Assembly (NCBI RefSeq): GCF_001005215.1
Contig: NZ_LBNQ01000020.1
Coordinates: 85,077 to 149,076, forward strand
Direction of reading: 5' to 3'
DNA: 64,000 nt
Source: Lampropedia cohaerens
GTDB taxonomy: Bacteria > Pseudomonadota > Gammaproteobacteria > Burkholderiales > Burkholderiaceae_C
The position numbers were made by a program, and so were the translations under genes. Shown here one piece after another: positions 35,109 through 44,174 of the stretch (positions within the stretch are counted from its first letter, which is position 1; every line of letters begins with the position of its first letter). The notes beneath the pieces are model-generated. The model was not told the DNA's origin and did no database searches. It saw only the letters and a program-made list of their open reading frames with translations.

Positions 35109-36179
35109 TCAGGTGGATTTGCCAAGCCGCACGCGGTACTGCACCAGCAGTCCTGCAACCAGCACGGCCAGCAGCGCCATGGCGACGATCACGTCGGCAA
35201 TGTAGGTCGGCACGCCCACGGCGCGGCTCATGCTGTCCGAACCTACCTGCACGCCTGCAACGAAGATGGCCGCAGCCACCACGCCCAGCGGGCGCAGCCC
35301 GGCGAGCATCGCAATCACGATGCCGGTGTAGCCGTAGCCAGGGGAGAGGTCCAGCGTCACGTAGCCGGTGCGCCCGGCCACCTCGATGGCGCCAGCCAGT
35401 CCGGCCAGCGCCCCTGAGAGCAATGCCGCACAGACGACGGTGCGCGTGCTGGCAACCCCCACGAATGCTGCTGCACGCGGGTTGGCCCCCGTGGCACGGA
35501 TGTCAAACCCCAGTACGCTGCGCGAGAGCAGCAGCCACAGCAGCAACGCCAGCCCCACCGCCCACAGCAGGCCAGTGTGCAGCCGCGTGCCCTGCAGCAG
35601 GCGGGCCAGTTCCAGCTCCGGCTGCAGCGCCACGGTCTGCGGCCAGCCCAGCGCCAGCGGATCCTTCATCGCGCCATCAAGCAACGCCGAGACGGCCAGC
35701 AGCACGATGAAGTTCAGCAGCAAGGTGGTGACCACCTCATCCACCCCCAGCTGCAGTTTCAGCAACGCGGGGCCCAGTAGCAGGGCTGCGCCCGCCAGCG
35801 CCGCGGCCAGCAGCATCAGCGGAAACAGCAACCACGCTGGCAGGCCAAGGCCGCTGCCCCCGTGCATGCCACCAATGGCGATGGCTGCGATGGCGCCGGC
35901 ATACAGCTGCCCTTCGGCACCGATGTTGAACAGCCGGGCGCGGAATGCCACGGTGACGGCCAGTCCGGTGAGAATGAGCGGAACAGCGCGTGTGAGCGTC
36001 TCGCTCCAGGCAAAGCGCGAGCCAAAGCCCCCTTGGAGCAGCAGCGCAAAGGTCTGGTCCACGGGCTTACCAGCCCACAGCACCAGCAGGGTCACCAGCA
36101 GCATGGTCACCAGCAGTGCCAGCAGGGGCGCAGCCAGCATGGCCGTGCGCGAGGGGGCGTGGCGTTTCTCCAGCCTCAT
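35109..36179 (-). CDS. Nucleoside-type ABC transporter permease (first subunit)
   Basis: 356 residues from the ATG at 36179, whose ATGA overlaps the stop of the ATPase gene, implying translational coupling. FRARLFNIGAEGQLYAGAIAAIAIGG is the YufP/NupP-type permease signature, in the same position as LNLGIEGIM in its partner. About nine membrane helices are present. Many of the loops are rich in Ala/Leu but no motif is missing. Confidence 0.88.
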   Translation of the reverse strand: MRLEKRHAPSRTAMLAAPLLALLVTMLLVTLLVLWAGKPVDQTFALLLQGGFGSRFAWSETLTRAVPLILTGLAVTVAFRARLFNIGAEGQLYAGAIAAIAIGGMHGGSGLGLPAWLLFPLMLLAAALAGAALLLGPALLKLQLGVDEVVTTLLLNFIVLLAVSALLDGAMKDPLALGWPQTVALQPELELARLLQGTRLHTGLLWAVGLALLLWLLLSRSVLGFDIRATGANPRAAAFVGVASTRTVVCAALLSGALAGLAGAIEVAGRTGYVTLDLSPGYGYTGIVIAMLAGLRPLGVVAAAIFVAGVQVGSDSMSRAVGVPTYIADVIVAMALLAVLVAGLLVQYRVRLGKST

Positions 36180-37750
36180 GCCGGTGCCTCCGCAGGCTCG
36201 CCAGCCGGGGAAGGTACCGCGGCATCCGGCGCGGCGCCGGCCATGGCCAGCCCGATCGAGGCGCGGGTCCACTCCTGCGCGGGCCGTGCGCGTGTAAGCG
36301 TGCCGGCGTGCAGCACGGCGATGCGGTCCCCCATCAGCATGACTTCGTCGAGGTCGTCGGAGATCAGCAGCACGGCCGCGCCCGCATCGCGGGCAGCCAG
36401 CAATTGCTGCTGCACATAGCGCACTGCGCCGATATCCAGTCCCCAGGTAGGCTGGTGGGCAACGATGAGTGCCGGAGCCTTGCCATCACTGCGCGCCAGC
36501 ACGCGGCCGAGAATGAGTTTTTGCATGTTGCCGCCCGACAGCGCGCGGGCTGGCACATCCAGCCCGCCGCCACGTACGTCGAAAGCCTGCACGATGCGCG
36601 CTGCCTCGGCGCGAGCGGCCTTGCGGCGAACAAAGCCCCAGCGACGCAACGCACTGCCTGGCACATGGAACTGTTCGGCCACGGCGTTTTCCCAGACTGG
36701 CAGATCGCCGACCACACCGGTGCCATGCCGGTCCTCAGGGATGCGCGCCACGCCTTGCGCCACCAGCCAGCTGGGCTCGGCACGCAGCGGCACGCCGTGC
36801 AGCGTGACGTCGCCCTGCGTGCAGCGCGAAGTGCCGCACAGCAGGCCCGCCAGCGCGATCTGGCCATTGCCGGAGACCCCTGCAATGGCCACGATCTCCC
36901 CGGCATGCAGTGTCAGGTCCACGCCGCGCAGGCCATCGTCCGTGTGGGCGGCTCGCAACTGGCACACCGGTTTCGGTGCGGAGACTGCGGCAGCAGGCCT
37001 GCGCGCGCCGATGGCCACGCTTTGCCCGACCATGGCCGCGGCCAGATCGGCTTGCGTGGCGCCGGCAGCGGGCATTTGCGCGACCAGCTTGCCGCCGCGC
37101 AGCACCGCAATGCGGTGGGAGACGCGCAGCACCTCGGCGAGCTTGTGGCTGATGAAGATGATCGACAGGCCCATGGCGACCATTTGTGCCAGCGTGGCAA
37201 ACAGCGATTCGCTCTCCTGCGGCGTCAGCACCGCAGTGGGTTCATCGAGAATCAGGATGCGTGCCCCCCGGTAAAGCGCCTTGAGGATTTCCACGCGCTG
37301 GCGCTCGCCCACGCTGAGGGCGCCCACCCGTGCCTCGGGCTGCACGGTGAGACCGAACTGTTGCGCCACCGCCTGCAGCTTTGCGCGCGCGGCATCACGC
37401 GCGCAGCGCAAGGCCCACAGTGGCTCGGTGCCGAGCATGACGTTGTCCAGCACACTGAGGTTGTCGGCCAGCGCGAAATGCTGGTGCACCATGCCGATGC
37501 CGGCAGCCAGCGCCGCCTTGGGATTGCCGGGCGGCAGCGTCTGGCCAAAAACCTCGATGCGGCCCTCGTCAGCCACGTAATGGCCGAACAGGATGGACAT
37601 CAGCGTGGACTTGCCCGCGCCGTTTTCGCCCAACAGCGCCAGCACCTCGCCCGGCATCAGCTGCAGCGAAATGCGATCGTTGGCGAGCAATGTCCCGAAG
37701 CGCTTGGTAATGCCCTCAAGGCGCAGCACTGGCTGCGGTGTCGTTTCCAT
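36176..37750 (-). CDS. Nucleoside-type ABC transporter, double ATP-binding protein
   Basis: 524 residues with two fused ABC domains, as in RbsA/YufO-type ATPases. The first (about 8-245) is canonical: Walker A GENGAGKST, signature LSVGERQRVEILKAL, Walker B ILILDEPTAVL. The second (about 260-510) is degenerate, as usual in this family: GVSGNGQIALAG for Walker A, ALSGGNMQKLILGRVL, and LIVAHQPTWGLD. It drives the two permeases encoded downstream. The gene follows the BMP-family binding protein after 23 bases. Confidence 0.92.
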   Translation of the reverse strand: METTPQPVLRLEGITKRFGTLLANDRISLQLMPGEVLALLGENGAGKSTLMSILFGHYVADEGRIEVFGQTLPPGNPKAALAAGIGMVHQHFALADNLSVLDNVMLGTEPLWALRCARDAARAKLQAVAQQFGLTVQPEARVGALSVGERQRVEILKALYRGARILILDEPTAVLTPQESESLFATLAQMVAMGLSIIFISHKLAEVLRVSHRIAVLRGGKLVAQMPAAGATQADLAAAMVGQSVAIGARRPAAAVSAPKPVCQLRAAHTDDGLRGVDLTLHAGEIVAIAGVSGNGQIALAGLLCGTSRCTQGDVTLHGVPLRAEPSWLVAQGVARIPEDRHGTGVVGDLPVWENAVAEQFHVPGSALRRWGFVRRKAARAEAARIVQAFDVRGGGLDVPARALSGGNMQKLILGRVLARSDGKAPALIVAHQPTWGLDIGAVRYVQQQLLAARDAGAAVLLISDDLDEVMLMGDRIAVLHAGTLTRARPAQEWTRASIGLAMAGAAPDAAVPSPAGEPAEAPA

Positions 37751-37773
37751 GGCGGGGTCTCAATCGAGGCGGG

Positions 37774-38766
37774 TCAGGGCTTGGGCTGGGCGTCGTTGAT
37801 CTCGACCTCGAACGTTCCGGCGAGGATCTCGGCCTGACGGGCGGCGACTTTTTCCTTGATCTCAGCAGGCACCTTGTCCTCGAAGGTGCCCAACGGCGCA
37901 AGCGAGGCGCCCTTGTGCTGCATCATCGAATACGGGCCGTAGTTCTCGGCGGTATAGCTGCCCGTCCTGATCTTCTCAAGGGCGGCAGCCACCGTCGGCT
38001 CGAAATGCCAGATGGCCGAAGCCACGACGGTGTCTGGGTACTGGTCCTGCGTGTTGACGACGTTGCCAATGGCCAGCACGCCACGCTCCTTGGCCGCGTC
38101 ACTGACGCCAAAGCGCTCGGCATACAGCACATCGACGCCGGCGTCGACCATGGCGAACGCGGCTTCCTTGGCCTTGGGCGGATCGAACCAGCTGTTGATG
38201 AAGGTGACGGTGAACTGCACCTGTGGATTGATCGCGCGCGCGCCGTCCATGAATGCGTTCATCAAGCGGTTGACCTCGGGGATGGGAAAGCCGCCGACCA
38301 GGCCGATCTTGCCGCTTTGGCTCATGCCGGCGGCAATCATGCCGGTAAGGTAGGCAGGCTCGTGGATGTAGTTGTCAAACACGCTGAAGTTGGGCGCTTG
38401 CGGGCCACCGGACGAGCCCATGATGAAGGCCGTCTGCGGAAAGTCGCGCGCCACGCGGCGTGCGGCGGTCTCGATGGCAAAGGCTTCGCCGAAGATGAGC
38501 TGGTGACCGGCCGAGGCATATTCACGCAGCACACGCTCGTAATCCGCATTTGCGACGTTCTCGGTGGCCTCGTAATCGATCTCTCCGCGCGCCTGCGCTG
38601 CCTGCAGGGCGGCATGAATGCGGCCAACCCATTGCTGCTCGAACGGAACAGTGTAGACGCCGGCCACTTTGATCTTTTCCTGTGCCAGCGAAGGCAAGTG
38701 CACGCTGGCGCCCAGAACGGCGGCGACGAATGCGGCCAGCGTGGCACGACGGGTAGGGGTGAACAT
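37774..38766 (-). CDS. BMP/PnrA-family substrate-binding protein
   Basis: 330 residues from the ATG at 38766, with AAGGAG upstream. The N-terminus MFTPTRRATLAAFVAAVLGAS with the site PSLAQEK is a signal peptide with a twin-arginine look and no lipobox cysteine, so the product is probably soluble in the periplasm rather than a lipoprotein. AGVYTVPFEQQWVGRIHAAL starts the BMP (basic membrane protein) fold of purine-nucleoside-binding proteins. It is the first gene of the five-gene nucleoside/nucleobase uptake and deamination operon. Confidence 0.9.
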   Translation of the reverse strand: MFTPTRRATLAAFVAAVLGASVHLPSLAQEKIKVAGVYTVPFEQQWVGRIHAALQAAQARGEIDYEATENVANADYERVLREYASAGHQLIFGEAFAIETAARRVARDFPQTAFIMGSSGGPQAPNFSVFDNYIHEPAYLTGMIAAGMSQSGKIGLVGGFPIPEVNRLMNAFMDGARAINPQVQFTVTFINSWFDPPKAKEAAFAMVDAGVDVLYAERFGVSDAAKERGVLAIGNVVNTQDQYPDTVVASAIWHFEPTVAAALEKIRTGSYTAENYGPYSMMQHKGASLAPLGTFEDKVPAEIKEKVAARQAEILAGTFEVEINDAQPKP

Positions 38767-39103
38767 GGGCGACTCCTTGGGAATAGACGGACACAATAGG
38801 AAAAAAAGGGCGCTCGCGCGCAAGCTGCTGACACAAGCGAAAGCCATGCCAGATGCCACGGTGTGTTGCAAGGCTGCAGCGTCTGGCGGTGGCAGCGGGC
38901 CCTGGGGCCTGCTAACGATGGCTGCCCACCACGTGCACGTTGCAGGTGCGTGATTCGTGCCGATGCCCGATAAGGGGCAATTTTCGCGGATAAAAGTAGC
39001 CTGTCAGGCCAGGTTTTGCATTTTGATGGTGCGAATTGATCAAGGCGATTCTTTGAGAAGCACTGTTATGGTGCGTTCTCGCGTGTGATGCCAGTGCAGC
39101 ATG
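38767..39103 (-). other. 337-bp region upstream of the BMP operon
   Basis: It should contain the operon promoter. AT-rich segments near 38985-39060 are the likeliest location, but no clear paired hexamers or known riboswitch were found. No gene is supported. Confidence 0.35.
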
Positions 39104-40408
39104 CTAGGACCCCGCAGCGGTGGCAGCTTCCGGCAGCGCCGCATCCAATGCCCGCAGCAAATCCGTCTGCGTGATGATGCCCAGCAGATGGTGCTGGGCG
39201 TCTACCACCGGAACGTGGTAGCGTCCGCCCTGACTGAGTACGGGAATGATCTCCAGCAAAGGCTGGCTGGCATGGGCAATGACGAGTGAGGGCACCATGA
39301 CATCGCGTACGGTGCGTGCCTGCGCCGCGGGGCCAGCCGGGTTGTGCAACGGGCGACGCGCTCTGCCACCGCGTGCACCCAGCCATTTCCCGGCATCCAT
39401 GAAGCCCAGCCACTTGCTGCGCGCCGAAGCCGGTGCGCGCGTGTTCGCCTGCATGGGCGCAGCGAGTGACTTGTCGGCTGAAGGAGCTGCAGGCGTCAGC
39501 GTCGTCATCCATTCCTTCAGGCCAACGCTGCCGAGCAGCCGGTTTTCCGCATCGACCACTGGCAGTTCGCGATGATGGCTGCTTGCCAGCAGGCTATGCA
39601 GCTCGGAAAGTGGCAGATCGGCCGGCACGCTGTCCACCGGCGTGCGCATGGCATCGCCGCAGGTCAGGTCGCCCAGATGGCGCTGGAAAGCGGCGCCGCT
39701 GGCGGTATGCAGCAATTCCGTGAGGTCTTCCCGGCTGATGGCCAGCACCTCGTTGTAGCGCGCCAGCGCAGCATCGACATCTGCCTGCGAAATGTGGCCG
39801 CGCGCGGAGGATGAGCCCTCGGAGACCACCTGCCGGTGCGGGTAGCGCCGGCCTGTCGCCCTGTTGTAGGCGGATCCCACCAGCACCAGCAGCAGCAGGT
39901 TGAAGCCAAGGGGGAACAGCAGCAGCGATGGCTGCTGGATGTGGTTGAGCACCATGTACAGCGAAATTGCCGCACCGGGCGGGTGCACCGCGCGCAGCTG
40001 GATCATCAGCAGGATGGCCAGCGGCACGGCCAGCGCAGCGGCCAGGACGGTGTTGTCGATCAGTATCGAGACCATCATGCCGCACGCGGCAGAGGCGATG
40101 TTGCCGACCAGTACCGACCAGGGCTGGGCGATGGGGCTGGAGGGCATGGCAAAAATCAGCAGCGCCGAGGCGCCCAGCGATGCGCCGTGCCAGAACATCT
40201 CCAGCTGGTCGTGCGCCACCCATTGGCTAAGAAAGGCCGCCAGGCCAATGGCAATCGCGGTGCCGCCCATGGTGCGCAGACATTCGCGCAGGGTGACATT
40301 GGCCGGCGCAGGTCGCAGATCCTGCACGAAATGGATCAGGCGGCGGGACAGCGAATCAGGCAGTGGCAGCATCACGATGCGGCGGCGGACCTTGCGCCAG
40401 GGCAGCAT
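39104..40408 (-). CDS. HPP-family membrane protein with C-terminal CBS pair
   Basis: 434 residues. Four or five membrane helices form the N-terminal HPP domain, with the namesake motif RAVHPPGAAISLYMV near residue 147. They are followed by a cytoplasmic CBS pair: the first CBS ends in LPVVDAENRLLGSVGL, the second in HVPVVDAQHHLLGIITQTDL. HPP proteins are proposed nitrite or anion transporters in plants; the bacterial role is unknown, and the CBS pair suggests control by adenine nucleotides. A second in-frame ATG at 40372 is possible. Neither start has a good ribosome site. Confidence 0.85.
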   Translation of the reverse strand: MLPWRKVRRRIVMLPLPDSLSRRLIHFVQDLRPAPANVTLRECLRTMGGTAIAIGLAAFLSQWVAHDQLEMFWHGASLGASALLIFAMPSSPIAQPWSVLVGNIASAACGMMVSILIDNTVLAAALAVPLAILLMIQLRAVHPPGAAISLYMVLNHIQQPSLLLFPLGFNLLLLVLVGSAYNRATGRRYPHRQVVSEGSSSARGHISQADVDAALARYNEVLAISREDLTELLHTASGAAFQRHLGDLTCGDAMRTPVDSVPADLPLSELHSLLASSHHRELPVVDAENRLLGSVGLKEWMTTLTPAAPSADKSLAAPMQANTRAPASARSKWLGFMDAGKWLGARGGRARRPLHNPAGPAAQARTVRDVMVPSLVIAHASQPLLEIIPVLSQGGRYHVPVVDAQHHLLGIITQTDLLRALDAALPEAATAAGS

Positions 40409-40580
40409 TGCGCATCGCAGGCGGCTGCGCAGTGCCTGCCCCTGCGCGCAGGTGCACCGACTTGGGGATTAGGCAGGGCAGCGAGTGTAGCGCGCAGTGG
40501 CTGCACGTGCAGTGGCGTTGGCGTCTCGCTGCGGCGGTTGGAGCCCCTGAACAGCTTCTGAGGCCCGCGCCGCAGGAGAT

Positions 40581-41828
40581 TCAAGCCGCCCTGTGCTCCG
40601 CGTCCTCGGGTACGCCTGCTGCAGCGCGGGCGGCGCGGGCAATTATCAGATCCTCGCGGGTGGGCACGATCATGACGGTTGTGCGCGCCAGCTCGGAGGA
40701 GATGACGGTTGCACCCTCGGCGTTGCGGCCATGGTCGATCTCGATGCCGATCCAGCCCAGCCGTTCGCAGACCCGCCTGCGTATCATGCGCGAGTTCTCG
40801 CCAATGCCGCCGCAGAACACCAGCAGATCAATGCCGCCCATCACCGCTGCCATTGCACCCAGCTCGCGCTGGACGCGGAAGACGAAGTAATCGATGGCGC
40901 GATGGGACTGGGCATTGTCGGCTTGCTCCAGCGTGCGCATGTCGTTGGATAACCCGCCAGACAGGCCCAGCAGGCCCGACTCGTTGTAGAGAATCTGGCG
41001 GATCTGCGCGGTGTTGAGCTTTTCCTGGTCGAGCATGTACAGCAGCACGCCCGGATCGATCTGGCCGCAGCGGGTGCCCATGGGCAGACCGTCGAGCGCC
41101 GAGAACCCCATGGAGGAAGCTACTGAACGGCCGTCGTGAATGGCGCACATCGAGGCGCCATTGCCAAGGTGCGCAATCACCACGCGGCCAGCGTACAGGT
41201 TCGGGGCAACGCGCTGAAGCTCGCTGGTGACGTACTCGTAGCTCAGGCCGTGAAAGCCGTAGCGGCGTACGCCCTGCTCGTAATAGCGAATGGGCAGCGC
41301 AAAGGTGTCGTTGACGAACGGTTGGCCTCGGTGAAAGGCGGTATCGAAGCACGCGACCTGCGGCACCCCCGGGAAGGCCTCAGCGGCCGCATGAATACCG
41401 GCGATATTGTGCGGCTGGTGCAGCGGTGCGAAGGGACTGAGCGCCTCAAGCTTCTTCAGCAGCTCGGGTGTGACCAGCGCAGGCGCGCGCAGGTCCGGGC
41501 CGCCATGCACGACGCGGTGGCCGATGGCGGCCATGCGCAGCTGCGGATATGTCTGCTTGATCGTAGCGATCACGCTGGCCAGGGCACCGGCATGCGTGCC
41601 GAGGTCGGAGCCCGGGGCAGGCGGCAAGATCTCGCCGCGCTGATTCTTGAGCTCGATGTGCCCTTGCGGGCCGATGCGCTCGACCTGGCCGGTGATGAGA
41701 GCCTGCCTGCCAAAGGCGGGAAAGAGCGCCATCTTCAGCGAGGAGGAGCCGGCATTGAGGGCCAGGAAACCGGCATGGGCCCAGCGGGCCTGGTTGCGGT
41801 CATCGGCGGTGGGGATGGGATCAGGCAT
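40581..41828 (-). CDS. ackA: Acetate kinase
   Basis: 415 residues from the ATG at 41828. GFLALNAGSSSLKMALF is the N-terminal kinase signature. GYRVVHGG appears as GHRVVHGGPDLR, the catalytic RYGFHGLSYEYV and VIAHLGNGASMCAI (phosphate loop) follow, and FCGGIGENS is near the end. It interconverts acetate and acetyl phosphate with ATP. It lies 13 bases after the MaoC-phosphotransacetylase gene, giving a complete acetyl-CoA/acetate module. The unrelated 53-codon upstream extension is excluded. Confidence 0.95.
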   Translation of the reverse strand: MPDPIPTADDRNQARWAHAGFLALNAGSSSLKMALFPAFGRQALITGQVERIGPQGHIELKNQRGEILPPAPGSDLGTHAGALASVIATIKQTYPQLRMAAIGHRVVHGGPDLRAPALVTPELLKKLEALSPFAPLHQPHNIAGIHAAAEAFPGVPQVACFDTAFHRGQPFVNDTFALPIRYYEQGVRRYGFHGLSYEYVTSELQRVAPNLYAGRVVIAHLGNGASMCAIHDGRSVASSMGFSALDGLPMGTRCGQIDPGVLLYMLDQEKLNTAQIRQILYNESGLLGLSGGLSNDMRTLEQADNAQSHRAIDYFVFRVQRELGAMAAVMGGIDLLVFCGGIGENSRMIRRRVCERLGWIGIEIDHGRNAEGATVISSELARTTVMIVPTREDLIIARAARAAAGVPEDAEHRAA

Positions 41829-41841
41829 GGGCGCTTGCCGG

Positions 41842-43227
41842 CTAGGGCGTGTTGAGGTGGTAGGCGTGATGCAGCGCGGCGATGGCACAGGAGGCCAGGC
41901 GTGCCTTTGGGCTGTCGGAGCGGGAGTTGAGGATGACCGGCACCTTGGCGCCCAGCACGACGCCGGCGCCTTCTGCGTGGCTGACAAAGGTCAACTGCTT
42001 GGCCAGCATGTTGCCGGCATCGATGTCGGGCACGACCAGGATGTTGGCTTGGCCGGCCACGCCGCCGCTCAGCCCCTTGGTGCGTGCCGCACCCACGTCC
42101 ACGGCATTGTCCATGGCCAGTGGACCATCGACCAGTCCACCCTTGATCTGGCCGCGCTCGGCCATCTTGGACAGCAGGGCCGCGTCGATGGAAGATTGGA
42201 TTGCCGGATTGACAGTCTCCACTGCAGACAGGACGCCAGCGCGTGGCTTGAGCCCGAGTGCCGCAGCGAGATCAATGGCGTTCTGCACGATATCGACCTT
42301 GGTGGCCAGATCGGGTGCAATATTGATGGCCGCGTCGGTCACCAGCAGCGGTTCACTGCGGCCTGGCACGTCCATGATGAAAACGTGTGTGAAGCGCCGG
42401 CCGATGCGCAGGCCGGTGGACCTGTCGAGCATGGGGCGCAGCAGGTCGTCGGTGTGCAGGTGGCCTTTCATCACCGAAGCGGCGCGACCTTCGTGCACCA
42501 GCGTGCAGGCGCGCTGCGCCACGCGCTGGTCGTCGCCCGCTTCCTCGATGAGCATGCAGGCACTGAGATCTTCCCCCATGGCTTCGGCGGTGGCGCGGAT
42601 GCGCGCTCCGTCGCCCACCAGCAGGGGCACGATGATGCCTTCGCGGGCGGCCAGCAGCGCGCCGCCCAGGGAGTTGGGATCGTCCGGGCAAACGACCGCC
42701 ACCGGCACCGCAGGCAGCTGGCGGGCACGCTCGATCAGCGCGTCGAAATGGCGGTGGCGCTGCACCAGCAGGCCGGGAATCTCGATGTCGTCGCGGTCGA
42801 ACTTGTGCGCCGGTGCGATCACCTCGGCTTCGCCGTCGATGATGCACTGGCCGTCTACCAGCCGGCTGGCGCGGGTGTGCAGGCGCACCACGTTGTCGCC
42901 GCATTTGTCCAGCACCCGCGTCTCAAGCAGCAGCTCGTCGCCGGCGTGGGCACGGGCATGCACCTTGAAGTGGTGGCTGCGAAACAGTGTGCCAGGCCCC
43001 GGCAGCAGGTTGCCCAGCACGCTGGAGATCAGCGCCACGACGTAGACCGCTGGTGCAATGTTTTCCGGAACGCCGTCGCCATCGACATCGGTGCTGGGAA
43101 GATGCATGGGGTTGTAGTTGCCCGATGCGGCGGCAAACACGTACAGGTCATCCTGCGTGATCAGGCGCCTGAGCTCGGCGTGGTCCCCGACATGCAGTTC
43201 GTCATAGGTGCGATTGGTCAGGCGCAT
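41842..43227 (-). CDS. MaoC-like hydratase / phosphate acetyl(butyryl)transferase fusion
   Basis: 461 residues in two parts. The N-terminal 140 residues are a MaoC hot-dog domain (LYVFAAASGNYNPMHL with the hydratase Asp/His-type motif). From about residue 160, DIEIPGLLVQRHRHFDALIE, the PTA/PTB domain follows with its C-terminal FIMDVPGRSEPLLVTDAAINI and ADILV-type PDIDAGNMLAKQL. This fused form is widespread in Burkholderiales and is annotated as bifunctional enoyl-CoA hydratase/phosphate acetyltransferase. With ackA it converts acetyl-CoA to acetate or the reverse. Whether the MaoC part is active is unknown. Confidence 0.9.
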   Translation of the reverse strand: MRLTNRTYDELHVGDHAELRRLITQDDLYVFAAASGNYNPMHLPSTDVDGDGVPENIAPAVYVVALISSVLGNLLPGPGTLFRSHHFKVHARAHAGDELLLETRVLDKCGDNVVRLHTRASRLVDGQCIIDGEAEVIAPAHKFDRDDIEIPGLLVQRHRHFDALIERARQLPAVPVAVVCPDDPNSLGGALLAAREGIIVPLLVGDGARIRATAEAMGEDLSACMLIEEAGDDQRVAQRACTLVHEGRAASVMKGHLHTDDLLRPMLDRSTGLRIGRRFTHVFIMDVPGRSEPLLVTDAAINIAPDLATKVDIVQNAIDLAAALGLKPRAGVLSAVETVNPAIQSSIDAALLSKMAERGQIKGGLVDGPLAMDNAVDVGAARTKGLSGGVAGQANILVVPDIDAGNMLAKQLTFVSHAEGAGVVLGAKVPVILNSRSDSPKARLASCAIAALHHAYHLNTP

Positions 43228-43337
43228 TCACTTTCTCCCTGGCGGAGGCACTTTCCGGGACGGTCATAGCGCCGGCCGCATGCGCTGGCGCAGCTCCATT
43301 ATGAGTGCCTCAGTGCAGGGTGTGTGTCTTCAGGCGT

Positions 43338-44117
<780 letters not shown>

Positions 44118-44174
44118 GGTTCATCTCCTTACTGTTGTGGGGGAAAGACTGCGAGCGGTTGCCATAGTGCACGA

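Noticed and set aside
36116..37837. 573-codon plus-strand open frame
   Set aside because: It is antisense to the double ABC ATPase, which has complete Walker and signature motifs. Long shadow frames are expected in G+C-rich DNA.
38767..39103. Purine or guanidine riboswitch upstream of the BMP operon
   Set aside because: No conserved core of any riboswitch class could be recognised.
41647..43269. 540-codon plus-strand open frame
   Set aside because: Antisense to the MaoC-phosphotransacetylase gene; composition is rich in His/Gln/Arg with no domain pattern.
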